A DNA stretch of 64,000 nucleotides from NCBI GenBank assembly GCA_963755695.1, contig CAVWLB010000006.1:62001-126000 (forward strand), in the 5' to 3' direction. Source of the DNA: QHWT01 sp963755695 (GTDB lineage: Bacteria > Acidobacteriota > Vicinamibacteria > Vicinamibacterales > 2-12-FULL-66-21). Below the pieces are notes generated by a model. It made no database searches and was not told the origin of the DNA. It saw only the letters and a program-made list of their open reading frames with translations. Of this stretch, positions 34,737 to 43,963 are shown in pieces. Position 1 is the stretch's first letter. Each line of letters opens with the position of its first letter. Position numbers and translations under genes: made by a program.

Positions 34737-36699
34737 GTGGTACCCTTTCACCTCAGGTTCACCTCTTCATGGAAGCCGGACGATCAGGTTGGCGGGCGGC
34801 TCTGTTTTGGGGTTTTCGAGGTGGATCTTCGTGCTGGCGAATTGCGCAAGCGCGGCCTGCGAGTCCGGCTTCAGCAACAGCCCTTCCAGGTCCTGGCGAT
34901 GCTGCTCGAGCACGCCGGCCAGGTCGTCGGTCGCGAGGAACTTCAGAAGAAACTCTGGCCCGCGGACACGTTCGTGGATTTCGACCACGGGCTCAACAAG
35001 GCGATCAACAAAATCCGTGAGGCCCTCGGCGACTCCGCCGAGAGTCCCCGCTTCGTCGAAACTGTCGCTCGCCGCGGCTACCGCTTCCTCGCTGACGTCA
35101 GAGTTGCCGATGCAGCCCCTGTTCGCAGCCCGGAACCCGCACCTCAGCCTCATCCCGCGGCAGACGCTCGTGATCGCCAGGATCCCGGCGGGACACTCGC
35201 GATCCTCACACATCTTCTGCCGCCACGTGCGTGGAAGATATCGACGTTCGTGCTGCTCGCACTGCTGGCCTCTTTCGCCGCCTGGAAGCTTCATTCCGGC
35301 AACCATCCGTCGCCGGTCATTCGCTCCCTGGCTGTCCTTCCGTTGGAAAGCCTCTCGAGCGATGCGTCTCAGGATTACTTCGCCGATGGGATGACCGACG
35401 AGTTGATTTCGGACCTCGGCCAGATCAGCGCGTTGCGCGTGATCTCGCGTACATCAGTGATGGCTTACAAACACACGCGCAAGTCTCTGCCGCAGATCGC
35501 TCGTGAGCTGAACGTGGACGCCGTGGTGGAAGGCACCGTCCTCCGTTCCGGAGACCAGGTCCGCATCACGGCGCAGTTGATCGAAGGTGCTGCGGACAGG
35601 CACGTCTGGTCCCAGAGCTATCAGGGTGAATTGCGCGATACCCTGGCGCTCCAGAACAATGTGGCGAGAGCCATTGCCGATCAGATTCGGATCAATGTGA
35701 ATCCTCAGGAACAGGCCGCGCTGAGAAACGTCACGGTTGTGAATCCGGTCGCTTACGAGTCTTATCTCAAGGGGCGCTACTTCTGGAACAAGCGAACGGC
35801 GGATGGCTTGAAAGTGGCCCTGGCGTATTTCAACGAGGCCATCGACGAGGACTCGAAATACGCCCAGGCGTACTCTGGCTTAGCCGACACGTATGCGTTG
35901 TTGGGCGACTGGCAGTATGCGGTGATGACTCCCAAGGAGGCACTCCCAAAAGCAAAGGCCGCGGCGATCAAGGCCCTGGAATTGGACAGCGCGCTTGGCG
36001 AAGCCCACAACTCGCTTGCATTCTGCCTGGATGGCTTCGACTGGGACTTTGACTCTGCCGGGAAGGAATTCCGGCGGGCCATTGAACTGAACCCAGGCTA
36101 CGCGACCGCTCACCATTGGTATGCGTGGCATCTGGCTCTATTGCGCCGGTATGACGAAGCGATCGTGGAAATGAGAAAAGCGGAAAACCTGGACCCGCTA
36201 TCTCTTATCATTAACGCCGATCTGGCAGAGCTACTGGCCCTTGCGCATTCTTATGACGAATCGATACGACAGAGCCGCAAGACGATCGAAATGGATCCCA
36301 ATTTTGGTCTCGCGCATAATCACCTCGGCCAGGCATACCTCCAGAAACACATGAACGATGAGGCGGTCGCAGAACTGCAGGAAGCCGTCAAGCTTTCGGG
36401 TGGCAGCCCGACCTGCATCGCTAATCTTGCTCGCGCCTACGCCGCATCCGGCAAGAGGAGCGAAGCGGTAAAGTTGCTGAGCGATCTGAAGAAGCGCTCA
36501 CATCCTGGCCAGTCGCTATGCTTCGGAGATTGCCGTTATCTATGCATCTCTCGGGGATACGGATCAAGCCATGAGTTGGCTCGAAAAAGGCTACGAAGAG
36601 CGGTTCAACCCGGGCGTTCTGATCCGACCAGGCTTCGATCCTCTCCGCTCGGACCCGCGCTTTGAGGACCTTGTGCGCCGTGTCGGCCTCCCTCGTTGA
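34737..36699 (+). CDS. CadC-like winged-helix/TPR membrane regulator (frameshift near C-terminus)
   Basis: N-terminal OmpR-type winged helix (FGVFEVDLRAGELRKRGLRV, REELQKKLWPADTFVDFDHG, VETVARRGYRF), one membrane helix (ISTFVLLALLASFAAWKL), a FlgO-like domain (VIRSLAVLPLESLSSDASQD, YFADGMTDELISDLGQ) and at least five TPR-type repeats. Near 36508 a base change of frame is needed to reach the natural end (MSWLEKGYEERFNPGVLIRP, LVRRVGLPR, stop 36699). Acts as a one-component membrane transcription regulator. No ATG precedes the wHTH closely; GTG 34737 is my choice and 34614 the longest option. Confidence 0.8.
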
Positions 36700-37157
36700 A
36701 CCAGAGAATCTGATATCCAGGATTGCGCGTTCGGAGCGAGTCTCACACTCGTTACCGCGCTGCGATGTTGTTGTGCCTCGCCAATAATCCCACCGCCGTC
36801 AGAACCAGCACGCAGACGACGTACCTGTACGAAGACGCCTTGTCTTCCGACGACGGTGACAACGACGGCGAGCGTTGGTCCGCGACTAATCGTTCGATCC
36901 GTCGTTCGTCGCAAAGATCCGATGCTGGGGCGCCAATCGACTCTCCGGGCATACACGGTGGTCTGTCGCAGCCCTCTATGCGCCGGCGGGCCACGGCCGC
37001 CGCGGTGTTGAATGGCTGTGCGGTCGCGAACGTCATGTTGAACGATATGCTTGCTCGGTGACGTCCGGTTAAGTGACGCACGCCAATCGACGACCGCGCG
37101 TTCATGAGGGACGCCCAGGACGGCGCGACAACAAGGTTGGGCGACACGTCGGGCTGA
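36700..37157. other. Region without a recognised gene
   Basis: A reverse-strand frame ends with a hydrophobic piece (SSYRYVVCVLVLTAVGLLAR) near 36760-36840 that could be the start of a transporter, but nothing continues it. Otherwise nothing recognised. Confidence 0.3.
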
Positions 37158-37487
37158 TGAAGTCATCAGCGCTTGACGCGTGCGGTGACGTCTCCGGCAA
37201 GATGAAGGTGAATTGCCCGAGGTGATTCGTGAGGAACGGACGCCAGGTCTGTGACCGTATGGGGGGACGGTCGCGCAGATACCGTGAGACGGTGCGTTCC
37301 GAAACGGTGATTCCGAGCTTGAGTAATTCGCCGTGAATCCGCGGCGCACCCCACAGGCAAATCTCCGCGGCCATCCGCCGAATCAGATCTCGACATGTTG
37401 AATCGATCCGTGGTCGTCCAGGGCGCCGCGAGCGCCAGCATCGACGTAATCCTTCGCGATGCCAGCGACCGACGGTGGCTGGCTGGA
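37158..37487. repeat. Direct repeat (left), truncated group C transposase
   Basis: About 330 bp starting TGAAGTCATCAGCGCTTGAC, highly similar and in the same orientation as 39941-40275. The pair encloses the integron remnant. Confidence 0.75.
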
Positions 37488-37686
37488 TTAACACGAGCGC
37501 CTCCCGCCATCGGGCCCAGAACCATCGCAAGGACAGCCACAGCAGCCGGTCAGTTGGCCGCAAGCGCCGATTTGAGCGAGCGAGGACGCCGAGTTGGTGG
37601 CGTAGGGCAAGAGTCTCGAGCAGGAGGTCTGTACGCGTCGCCTCGGCTGCTCGGGACCGCAGCACCGTCCTCAGGCCGCCGCGCAT
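37158..37686 (-). pseudogene. Transposase N-terminal half (group C), truncated
   Basis: From LRTVLRSRAAEATRTDLLLE, RLRPTDRLLWLSLRWFWARW, RWHREGLRRCW and CLWGAPRIHGELLKLGITVS to PFLTNHLGQFTFILPETSPH, where the rve core should begin. The catalytic domain is absent. The left 330 bp is repeated at 39941-40275 with the same truncation point, so the break predates the duplication. Confidence 0.75.
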
Positions 37687-37734
37687 CGCCGGTAGAGTGC
37701 CGAGCGGCGACGCCAACGTCAATGGTTTTTGCCT

Positions 37735-38067
37735 GGACCGATATTGGCGACCCACAGGTGGCAGTTCGTGTTCCCCGGCTCTCGCGTCTGGACGGATGCG
37801 AGATGGGGGCCACCGACTCGCTTTCACCTCCACGAATCCGTTGTGCAAAAAGGCCGTCGTTCAGGCCACGCGCCAGGCGGCATCACGAAGCGCGTGGGTC
37901 CGCACATGTTCCGGCATTCATTCGCAATACACCTGCTCGAGGACGGCTACGACATTCGAACGGTGCAGGAGCTGCTGGGCCACGCTGACGTCAGCTCGAC
38001 GATGGTGTACACGCACGTCCTCAATCGCGGCCCGCTTGGTGTCCGCAGCCCCGTCGACCGTCTCTGA
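37735..38067 (+). pseudogene. Integron integrase (IntI type) C-terminal fragment
   Basis: THRWQFVFPGSRVWTDARWG, PPTRFHLHESVVQK, then GPHMFRHSFAIHLLEDGYDI, RTVQELLGHADVSSTMVYTH and VLNRGPLGVRSPVDRL. The active-site Arg (HMFRHS), His (LLGHADV) and Tyr (MVYTH) are present, and the LGVRSPxDRL end is typical of integron integrases. A small compensated frameshift (KGRRSGHAPG instead of KAVVQATRQA) lies just before. The first two thirds of the gene are missing, replaced by the group C transposase. A gene cassette with attC lies downstream. Confidence 0.8.
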
Positions 38068-38366
38068 GGCGTCGGCCAGTTCCGTTGGCAGCAAGAATTG
38101 GCGGCCAAGCGCGCCCGCGCGCGTTCGTTAGAACGTGAGCATCGTAGATATTCAGTGGGTTGACCGTTGCGCGGTCGCGACTTGAAATGCGCGTTTGGCC
38201 GCGAGCGCTCGCGTCCAACGCGGCCTTCGCGGCCATCCACGTTCACCGTCCCTGCCGTGAGCGTCCGTGCTAACATCCCCGCGCACAGAGACATCCGATT
38301 GGAGTTTGGCCCGGCCGACCATCGCGGATGGACGCGAGGGGAACGAGCGGTCTACTCCAAGAGAAG
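38068..38366. other. Candidate attI region between integrase and cassette
   Basis: No gene. Its right end has the core GTTAGAC (38366-38372), which fits the GTTRRRY recombination core where an attI or an earlier attC would join the cassette. No clear attC-like fold was found to its left. Confidence 0.4.
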
Positions 38367-39118
38367 TTAGACGGCTGAACTTATGGCTACGGCTTGCTGG
38401 AAGAACCTGCGTAATGTTCGGTGATCACCACTGGCTCACTTGCACGACGATTGTGCTAGTTCTCGCGGTGGCCATTCCGACCACTGAGGCCCAAGAAGTA
38501 GCACACTCGCTTGACCAGTTGCGTCAACTTGTGGGAGTCGGGGACAAGGTCATCGTCACTGATCTACAGGGCCGCGAGACGCAGGGAAGCGTCGCCGAGC
38601 TTTCCTCATCTTCTCTCCGGCTGCTCGTGGGCGGAGTCCCAACTGACTTTGCAGAAGAGGCCCTCGACACAGTCAGCCGGCGGGACTCTCGATGGAACGG
38701 AACCTTGTGGGGGCTCGGAATCGGTGGCGTGCTGGGGGCCGGGCTTAATCGAGGCCTTGTGAAGGAGTACGGGCGTGAGGACATCGGTGTCGGCGAGTCG
38801 GTCGCATTGATCGTCGAGGCCGCGGGAGTTGGCGCTGGTGTCGGATTCGCCGTCGATGCTCTAATCAAGGGCAGGCGATTGGTCTATTCCAGGTCACAGC
38901 CCTCGATGCGCAGGGACCTGACGTTCTTGCCAATGTGGGTCAGCCGGCGTAAAGGCGTTTCCGTGTCACTACGGTTCTGATCGCGAAAGAGGATGGTCGG
39001 ATGCGTGTTGGCGCCAGTGGTTACGTCGTGCGAGCGAAGCACACCCAAGCCGTCTAACAGGCGTTGCACCAGTCGGCCGTTGGTGTGATGGCGGGCGGCC
39101 GCTGGTGAACGCTGGCCG
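38367..39118 (+). mobile_element. Integron gene cassette
   Basis: About 752 bp between two GTTRRRY cores (GTTAGAC at 38366 and GTTAGGC at 39118), holding one forward gene followed by an attC site. Size, polarity and composition match a standard cassette. Confidence 0.7.
38414..38980 (+). CDS. Cassette-encoded secreted hypothetical protein
   Basis: 188 residues with a signal peptide (TTIVLVLAVAIPTTEAQ). The mature part starts with a strand-rich domain, LVGVGDKVIVTDLQGRETQG then SVAELSSSSLRLLVGG, resembling a small SH3/Sm-like barrel. A glycine-rich hydrophobic hairpin follows (LWGLGIGGVLGAGLNRGLV; LIVEAAGVGAGVGFAVDALI) and a basic C-terminus. This combination is common in Acidobacteriota envelope proteins of unknown function. 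The attC starts 71 nt after its stop, as expected for a cassette gene. Probably promoterless and dependent on an upstream promoter. Confidence 0.7.
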   Translation: MFGDHHWLTCTTIVLVLAVAIPTTEAQEVAHSLDQLRQLVGVGDKVIVTDLQGRETQGSVAELSSSSLRLLVGGVPTDFAEEALDTVSRRDSRWNGTLWGLGIGGVLGAGLNRGLVKEYGREDIGVGESVALIVEAAGVGAGVGFAVDALIKGRRLVYSRSQPSMRRDLTFLPMWVSRRKGVSVSLRF

Positions 39119-39124
39119 TTAGGC
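39052..39124 (+). other. attC recombination site
   Basis: R'' box GTCTAAC (39052-39058) and R' box GTTAGGC (39118-39124) pair. Inside, CGTTGCACCAGTCGGCCG on the left pairs with CGGCCGCTGGTGAACG on the right as three helices of 4, 6 and 6 bp, leaving one extra G and one extra T unpaired on the left arm. Two extrahelical bases of exactly this kind (G and T) and an L'' box longer than L' are defining attC features. The hairpin apex is TTGGTGTGATGGCGGG-like. Confidence 0.85.
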
Positions 39125-39862
39125 GCAAATAGGACGTCTTCCTGAACCCGTCGTCGTCATGAAAGGCCAGATCGCGGTCGTGAATGAGATAACGCGGCGC
39201 CTCATGCCACGGAAGGCTTCGCGGAATTGTTGCGCCGTCCAGGCCGCTGTCGGATGAGGCGTGACGGCGACGTGCATGATTCGACGGCGCTCGTGCTCGA
39301 GGATCACCAGGACAAACAACAGTCGGCAAGTGGCAGTCGGGACGACAAAGAAATCGGCGGCGGCGATTTGCTGAACGTGGTTGGCGAGGAAGGTGCGCCA
39401 CGACTGCGACGGCGACGGGCTCGAGCGCGCCATGTACTCTGCGACCGTAGCCTGAGAAACCGCCACTCCCAACTTCAGCAGCTCGCCGTGAATGCGTGGC
39501 GCGCCCCACAACGGATTGTCCTGTGACATCGTCTGAATCAGGTCCCTGACATCCGAGGGGACAGGTGGTCGCCCGATGCGTCGGCGACTCTTCCACGTCC
39601 AGAACAAGCGGAAGCCTTGGCGATGCCAGGCGACGACCGTCTCGGGCTTCACGATGACCAGTGCCCTTCGCCAGCCGCTCCACGCGCGTGACAGCCACGC
39701 CCAGAGCCACCGATCGCCTTTCGACAGACGTAGCCGTCGCGGTCGGGATCGTTCGAGGACCCGCAGTTGATGGCGTAGAGCGAGGAGTTCAACGTGGAGA
39801 GCGGCGCGTGATCGCATCACTCCTCGGAGCGTCGCCAAAACGGAAATCAGTACGGACGTCAT
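39125..39862 (-). pseudogene. Transposase (group B), 3' truncated at the attC site
   Basis: N-terminal and first half of an rve transposase: MTSVLISVLATLRGVMRSRA, KPETVVAWHRQGFRLFWTWK, NPLWGAPRIHGELLKLGVAV and AADFFVVPTATCRLLFVLVI. A frameshift follows AWTAQQFREAF; in the other frame APRYLIHDRDLAFHD continues briefly. Homology ends next to the attC site, before the catalytic Glu. A block of this gene reappears inside IS copy 3 (about 41780-42125). Confidence 0.8.
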
Positions 39863-39940
39863 TGCGGACAGAGCCTACCGGCCCTCGTCAACAACTTCAA
39901 TGGCCTCAACGGGTACGACGTTTTCAGCATGGACAGCCAA

Positions 39941-40275
39941 TGAAGTCATCAGCGCTTGACGCGCGCGGTGACGTCTCCGGCAAGATGAAGGTGAATTGCC
40001 CGAGGTGATTCGTGAGAAATGCACGCCAGGCGTGTGACCGTATGGTGGGACGGTCGCGCAGATACCGCGTGACGGTGCGTTCCGAGACGGTGATTCCGAG
40101 CTCGAGTAATTTGCCGTGAATGCGCTGAGCACCCCACAGGCAATTCTCCGCGACCATGCGCCGAATCAGATCTCGACATGTTGAATCGATCCGTGGTCGT
40201 CAGGGCGCCGCGAGCGGCGGCGACAGCATCGACGTAATCCTTCGCGATGCCAGCGATCGACGGTGGCTGGCTGGG
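39941..40275 (-). repeat. Direct repeat (right), truncated group C transposase
   Basis: Second copy of 37158-37487, carrying MVAENCLWGAQRIHGKLLEL, GITVSERTVTRYLRDRPTIR and the same cut after FILPETSP. A shorter remnant without the N-terminal frame. Confidence 0.75.
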
Positions 40276-40442
40276 ACAGGCTTGCAGCAGCCGTAGCGTC
40301 GGACGTACTGCGAGCCTGAATCATCGAAGCGTTGCCGCTCTGCGCCGAGACCGACGCGTGCACGCGGTCGATCACACGGAGAGCGCATGCTCGAGCAACT
40401 CGATCGCGAGGCGGCAACAAGACTGGTTAAAAGGAGTCCGAT

Positions 40443-40691
40443 ATGGGTGGCGTCCTGGGATGGATGTTCTTCGGACTGATTGCGGAGGCACTCGCAAAAC
40501 TCGTGATGCCCGGAAAGGACTCCGGAGGTGTCGTCGTGACGATGCTTCTTGGAATTGCCGGCGCGCTGGTTGCCGGCTATATCGGTCAGCTGGCGGGTCT
40601 CTAAGGACCCGGTGACGCAGCAGGCCTCATCATGTCAGTCGTAGGTGCGGTTCTGCTGCTGCTTGCGTACCGCACGCTCCGGCCTGCCTAG
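40443..40691 (+). pseudogene. GlsB/YeaQ/YmgE family membrane protein with in-frame stop
   Basis: An AAAAGGAGTCCGAT ribosome site precedes MGGVLGWMFFGLIAEALAKL, MPGKDSGGVVVTMLLGIAGA and LVAGYIGQLAGL, where a TAA (40602-40604) interrupts. The same frame continues with GPGDAAGLIMSVVGAVLLLL and AYRTLRPA to a TAG at 40689. Family members have Tyr at the stop position (GLYGPG), so one substitution would explain it. Three-helix stress-related inner-membrane protein; as written only 53 residues are made. Confidence 0.8.
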
Positions 40692-40818
40692 GCCGTATCA
40701 GTTGGACGGGACGCGCCAACGCGCGAGCGACGCGTCCCGCGTCCCAAATCGACGTCGCTTCTCGACCACTGGAAGACCGTACTCCAGAGCTGTTGTTTGC
40801 TCAATCTTGTGATGTGAC

Positions 40819-41032
<214 letters not shown>

Positions 41033-41037
41033 TCTTT

Positions 41038-41218
41038 TCAACGAGTTAGCTCGCTCGCCCCTTCCGGATTGTGAACAATCGTGAACAATTCGGATCCGAC
41101 TGTCGATCGGCCGCTGTGCGCAGCCGCGCCATCGATCACCTGCGTGTACACGTTCAGCGTCGTGTCGACCTTGGTGTGGCCCATCAACTGTGCGATGACC
41201 TTGCCCGGCTGTCCTTGC
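41038..41218 (-). pseudogene. Tyrosine recombinase C-terminal fragment
   Basis: GKVIAQLMGHTKVDTTLNVY then TQVIDGA and VGSELFTIVHNPEG: the catalytic His (MGH) and nucleophile Tyr (LNVYTQV) of a phage/island integrase. IS copy 3 begins at 41219 and the rest of the gene is missing. It ends 7 nt from the tRNA-Asn att core. Confidence 0.75.
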
Positions 41219-42482
41219 TGAAAACCCGATCTGCAGCCCGTTGGTCGCCCAGACGTAATTCTCAAATGGTCGCGATACACCGTTGACATCGGCTGGAGTG
41301 CAAACACGCCCTCAACGAGCACCGTGAAATGCTGCCACTGCGGATTGCCTTCGCTGTCGTCAGACTCGGCGCGGGAGTGTGCGTGGGTTACGCTGCTCGG
41401 CGTTCGTATCGATGGTGAAGACCACCGACTTGCGGAATGGCGACCACCCGTCCCGCGCTGGGCGCCGCAGTCTCGCGCGGCACCGGCGAATCCCTGTCGA
41501 GCGAGAGATGCGTTCGCGAACGGTGGTAGTAGGCGACGTAAGCGTTCAAGACGCGTCGCAGGCCGCGCGCGTTCCAGACGATGACCTGGTCGAGGCATTC
41601 GCGGCGAATCGATCCGATCAGCCGCTCCGCGTACGCGTTCTGCCACGGTGAGCGCGGCGCGGTGACGACTTCGTGAATCTCCATCGCTGTCACCGTGGTG
41701 GCCCACCCGTGAAAGGCGGAATCCCGATCCCGGACGAGATCGCACGGCGTTTCGTTCCACGGGAAGGCCTCGCGGAATTGCTGCGCCGTCCAGGCCGCTG
41801 TCGGATGGGCGTGACGGCGACGTGCATGATTCGACGGCGCTCGTGCTCGAGGATCACCAGGGCAAACAACAGTCGGCAAGTGGCAGTCGGGACGACAAAG
41901 AAATCGGCGGCGGCGATTTGGCTGAACGTGGTTGGCGAGGAAGGTGCGCCACGACTGCGACGGCGACGGGCTCGAGCGCGCCATGTACTCTGCGACCGTA
42001 GCCTGAGAAACCGCCACTCCCAACTTCAGCAGCTCGCCGTGAATGCGTGGCGCGCCCCACAACGGATTGTCCTGTGACATCGTCTGAATCAGGTCCCTGA
42101 CATCCGAGGGAACAGGTGGTCGCCCGATGCGTCGCCGACTTTTCCACGCCCAGAACAAGCGAAAGCCTCGGCGATGCCACGCGATGACCGTCTCCGGTTG
42201 AACGATGACAAGCGCCGTGCGCCAGTTCGCCCAGACGCGCGACAGCCAGATCCAGAGGCATCGGTCAACCTTTCCGAGAGCGAGGCGGTGCGAGTGTGAT
42301 CGCTGCAGCACCTGCGGTTGGTGGTGTAGCGCCAGCACTTCGAGGTGCAGCGCAATCCGCGATCGGATCAGCCCTCGGAAGGTCAGGAAGGCCGAAATCA
42401 GCACAGAGCGCATCACCGAAGAGCCTAGTCTTCGCTCGCGGTAAGCGCAACGACTGCAACACACAAAAGGCCTTTTCAGTAG
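41219..42482 (-). mobile_element. Insertion sequence, copy 3 of 3 (mosaic)
   Basis: 1264 bp with the same ends as copies 1 and 2. The outer parts match them almost exactly, but about 41780-42125 instead matches the group B transposase at 39.23-39.57 kb. A 2 bp insertion lies near the right end. The mosaic could come from gene conversion or from an assembly join. Confidence 0.8.
41388..42413 (-). pseudogene. Mosaic IS transposase, catalytic Asp region frameshifted
   Basis: Length is still 341 codons. Residues before RRRIG and from TAAWTAQQFREAFPWNETPC to the end follow copy 1. The middle follows group B (VPSDVRDLIQTMSQDNPLWG, TVAEYMARSSPSPSQSWRTF). Between two compensating shifts the sequence reads NRRRRFLCRPDCHLPTVVC instead of AADFFVVPT, so the first catalytic Asp is lost. 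Probably inactive. Confidence 0.8.
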
Positions 42483-42489
42483 AGACAGG

Positions 42490-42948
42490 CTAGCGCCTGG
42501 CAAGAATGACTCCGATGATCATCAAGACGACGCCAAGCGCACGACCCATCGTGAGTTGTTGGACGACCGCGCCGAACGCGCCGACGTGATCGATGATGAC
42601 GGCGGCGACGATCTGCCCGGTCACGACGAGACAGATCGCGTTCCCGACGCCGAGTCGCGGCGCGAGAAACGTGATGGATATCACGTAGCTCGCAACAATG
42701 AGTCCACCACAGTAGCCATAGGCTGGCACCTGCCGCAGCGTCTCCAGTGGCGGAAGCGGCACGCGTATGACGATCGCCCAGGCTGCGACGACGACGAAGC
42801 CGATTGCAAAGAGGGCGATCGACGTGATGGCAACACTGCCGACCACGCGACTCATCGCAGCGTTCGTAGCAGCCTGAACGGGAATGAGCGCGCCGACGAT
42901 CACGGCGAGCGCGCCCAACAACACAACGCCTAAGGTTAGGGACGACAT
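42490..42948 (-). CDS. DMT-type membrane protein (YdcZ/DUF606)
   Basis: 152 residues with five membrane helices. VIVGALIPVQAATNAAMSRV then VGSVAITSIALFAIGFVVV is the YdcZ family opening, with later helices GGLIVASYVISITFLAPRLG and ALGVVLMIIGVILARR. Probable small-molecule transporter of the drug/metabolite superfamily, usually working as a dimer or paired protein. First non-IS gene of the island, same strand as the following cluster. Confidence 0.75.
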   Translation of the reverse strand: MSSLTLGVVLLGALAVIVGALIPVQAATNAAMSRVVGSVAITSIALFAIGFVVVAAWAIVIRVPLPPLETLRQVPAYGYCGGLIVASYVISITFLAPRLGVGNAICLVVTGQIVAAVIIDHVGAFGAVVQQLTMGRALGVVLMIIGVILARR

Positions 42949-43004
42949 TCTGAATCCTCAGGTCAAGTCTACGACCGAGGCACCGACTCGAATCGCGGCA
43001 TGCT

Positions 43005-43868
43005 TTACGCGACCTCGCGCTTCGCTCGAACCGCCTTATCGCCCAGGAAGTGCAACAGCTCTGCATTCACCTCGTCTGCATGCGTCCACGTAATGCAGTG
43101 CGGCCCCCCGTTCACCACCACCAGCCGGGCACCCCTGATAAGGTTGGCGCTGCGCTCTCCCGCGACCTCGAGCGGGACAATGCGATCAGCATCGCCGTGA
43201 ATGACAAGGGTTGGCACGTCAATACGACCAACATCGTGTCGGAAGTCCTCGTGCCACGTCGGAACGCAGGCCCGGCTGGCCGTCGCCGACGCAGCAGCAG
43301 CGACGTTCCAACTGGCACGCACCACTTCCTCGCTGACGCGCGTACCAAGGAGCACATCGGTGTTGTAGAAGTTCTTGAAGAACTCCGTGAAATATGCAAA
43401 TCGGTCCGCGGCCACAGCTTTCTGAATCTCCTCGAATACGGCCGCGTCCAAGCCCTTAGGATTGTCGTTGGTCTTGAGCAGGAACGGCGGTATTGCCCCA
43501 ATGAACACAGCCTTGCGGGCGCCATTGGAGCCATATTTCCCGAAGTAGCGCGCAATTTCGCCGCCGCCCATCGAGAATCCGACCAGCGTGAAGTCATTCA
43601 GCTTGAGATGCGCAACGAGCTTGTGAAGGTCTTCTGCGAACGTGTCGTAGTTGTAGCCCTCGGTCGGCTGGCTCGATCGCCCGAAGCCCCTGCGATCGTA
43701 GGTGATGACCCGATAGCCCGCATCCAGCAGCACCGGCACCTGCTTCTCCCATGAGGCGCCGCTCAGTGGATATCCATGGATCAACACGACCGGATGGCCC
43801 GAACCGTGATCTTCGTAGTAAAGCTCGATGTTGCCTGAATGTTCTGTCCCGACTGTGACGAGTGGCAT
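43005..43868 (-). CDS. Alpha/beta hydrolase, chloroperoxidase/arylesterase type
   Basis: 287 residues. Oxyanion segment LIHGYPLSGASWEKQ, nucleophile Ser99 in LVGFSMGGGE, acid in VIHGDADRIVP and His in NGGPHCITW. This matches cofactor-free haloperoxidases/esterases (per-hydrolase type). Cytoplasmic, no signal. Substrate unknown. Part of a reverse-strand cluster with two more alpha/beta hydrolases, an SDR and a crotonase, suggesting breakdown of an ester, halogenated or cyclic compound. Confidence 0.85.
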   Translation of the reverse strand: MPLVTVGTEHSGNIELYYEDHGSGHPVVLIHGYPLSGASWEKQVPVLLDAGYRVITYDRRGFGRSSQPTEGYNYDTFAEDLHKLVAHLKLNDFTLVGFSMGGGEIARYFGKYGSNGARKAVFIGAIPPFLLKTNDNPKGLDAAVFEEIQKAVAADRFAYFTEFFKNFYNTDVLLGTRVSEEVVRASWNVAAAASATASRACVPTWHEDFRHDVGRIDVPTLVIHGDADRIVPLEVAGERSANLIRGARLVVVNGGPHCITWTHADEVNAELLHFLGDKAVRAKREVA

Positions 43869-43963
43869 TGTCTCTCTCCCTGCCCTGTAACTTGATTCGG
43901 CCTTGTCGACGTTTCAATGCGAGTCTCCGCACGTCGGGGCGCAGGCCTCGCAACTGGTAGTAC

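Noticed and set aside
33703..35394. 563-codon forward frame
   Set aside because: First part is antisense of the phosphoesterase, and the second part overlaps the regulator in another frame.
38213..38372. Second attC ending at GTTAGAC
   Set aside because: GTCCAAC is a possible R'' box, but the arms do not pair; kept only as a cassette boundary or attI core.
42920..42945. CCTAAGGTTAGG palindrome upstream of the DMT gene
   Set aside because: Contains attC-like core letters but is only a 12 bp perfect palindrome inside the coding start.
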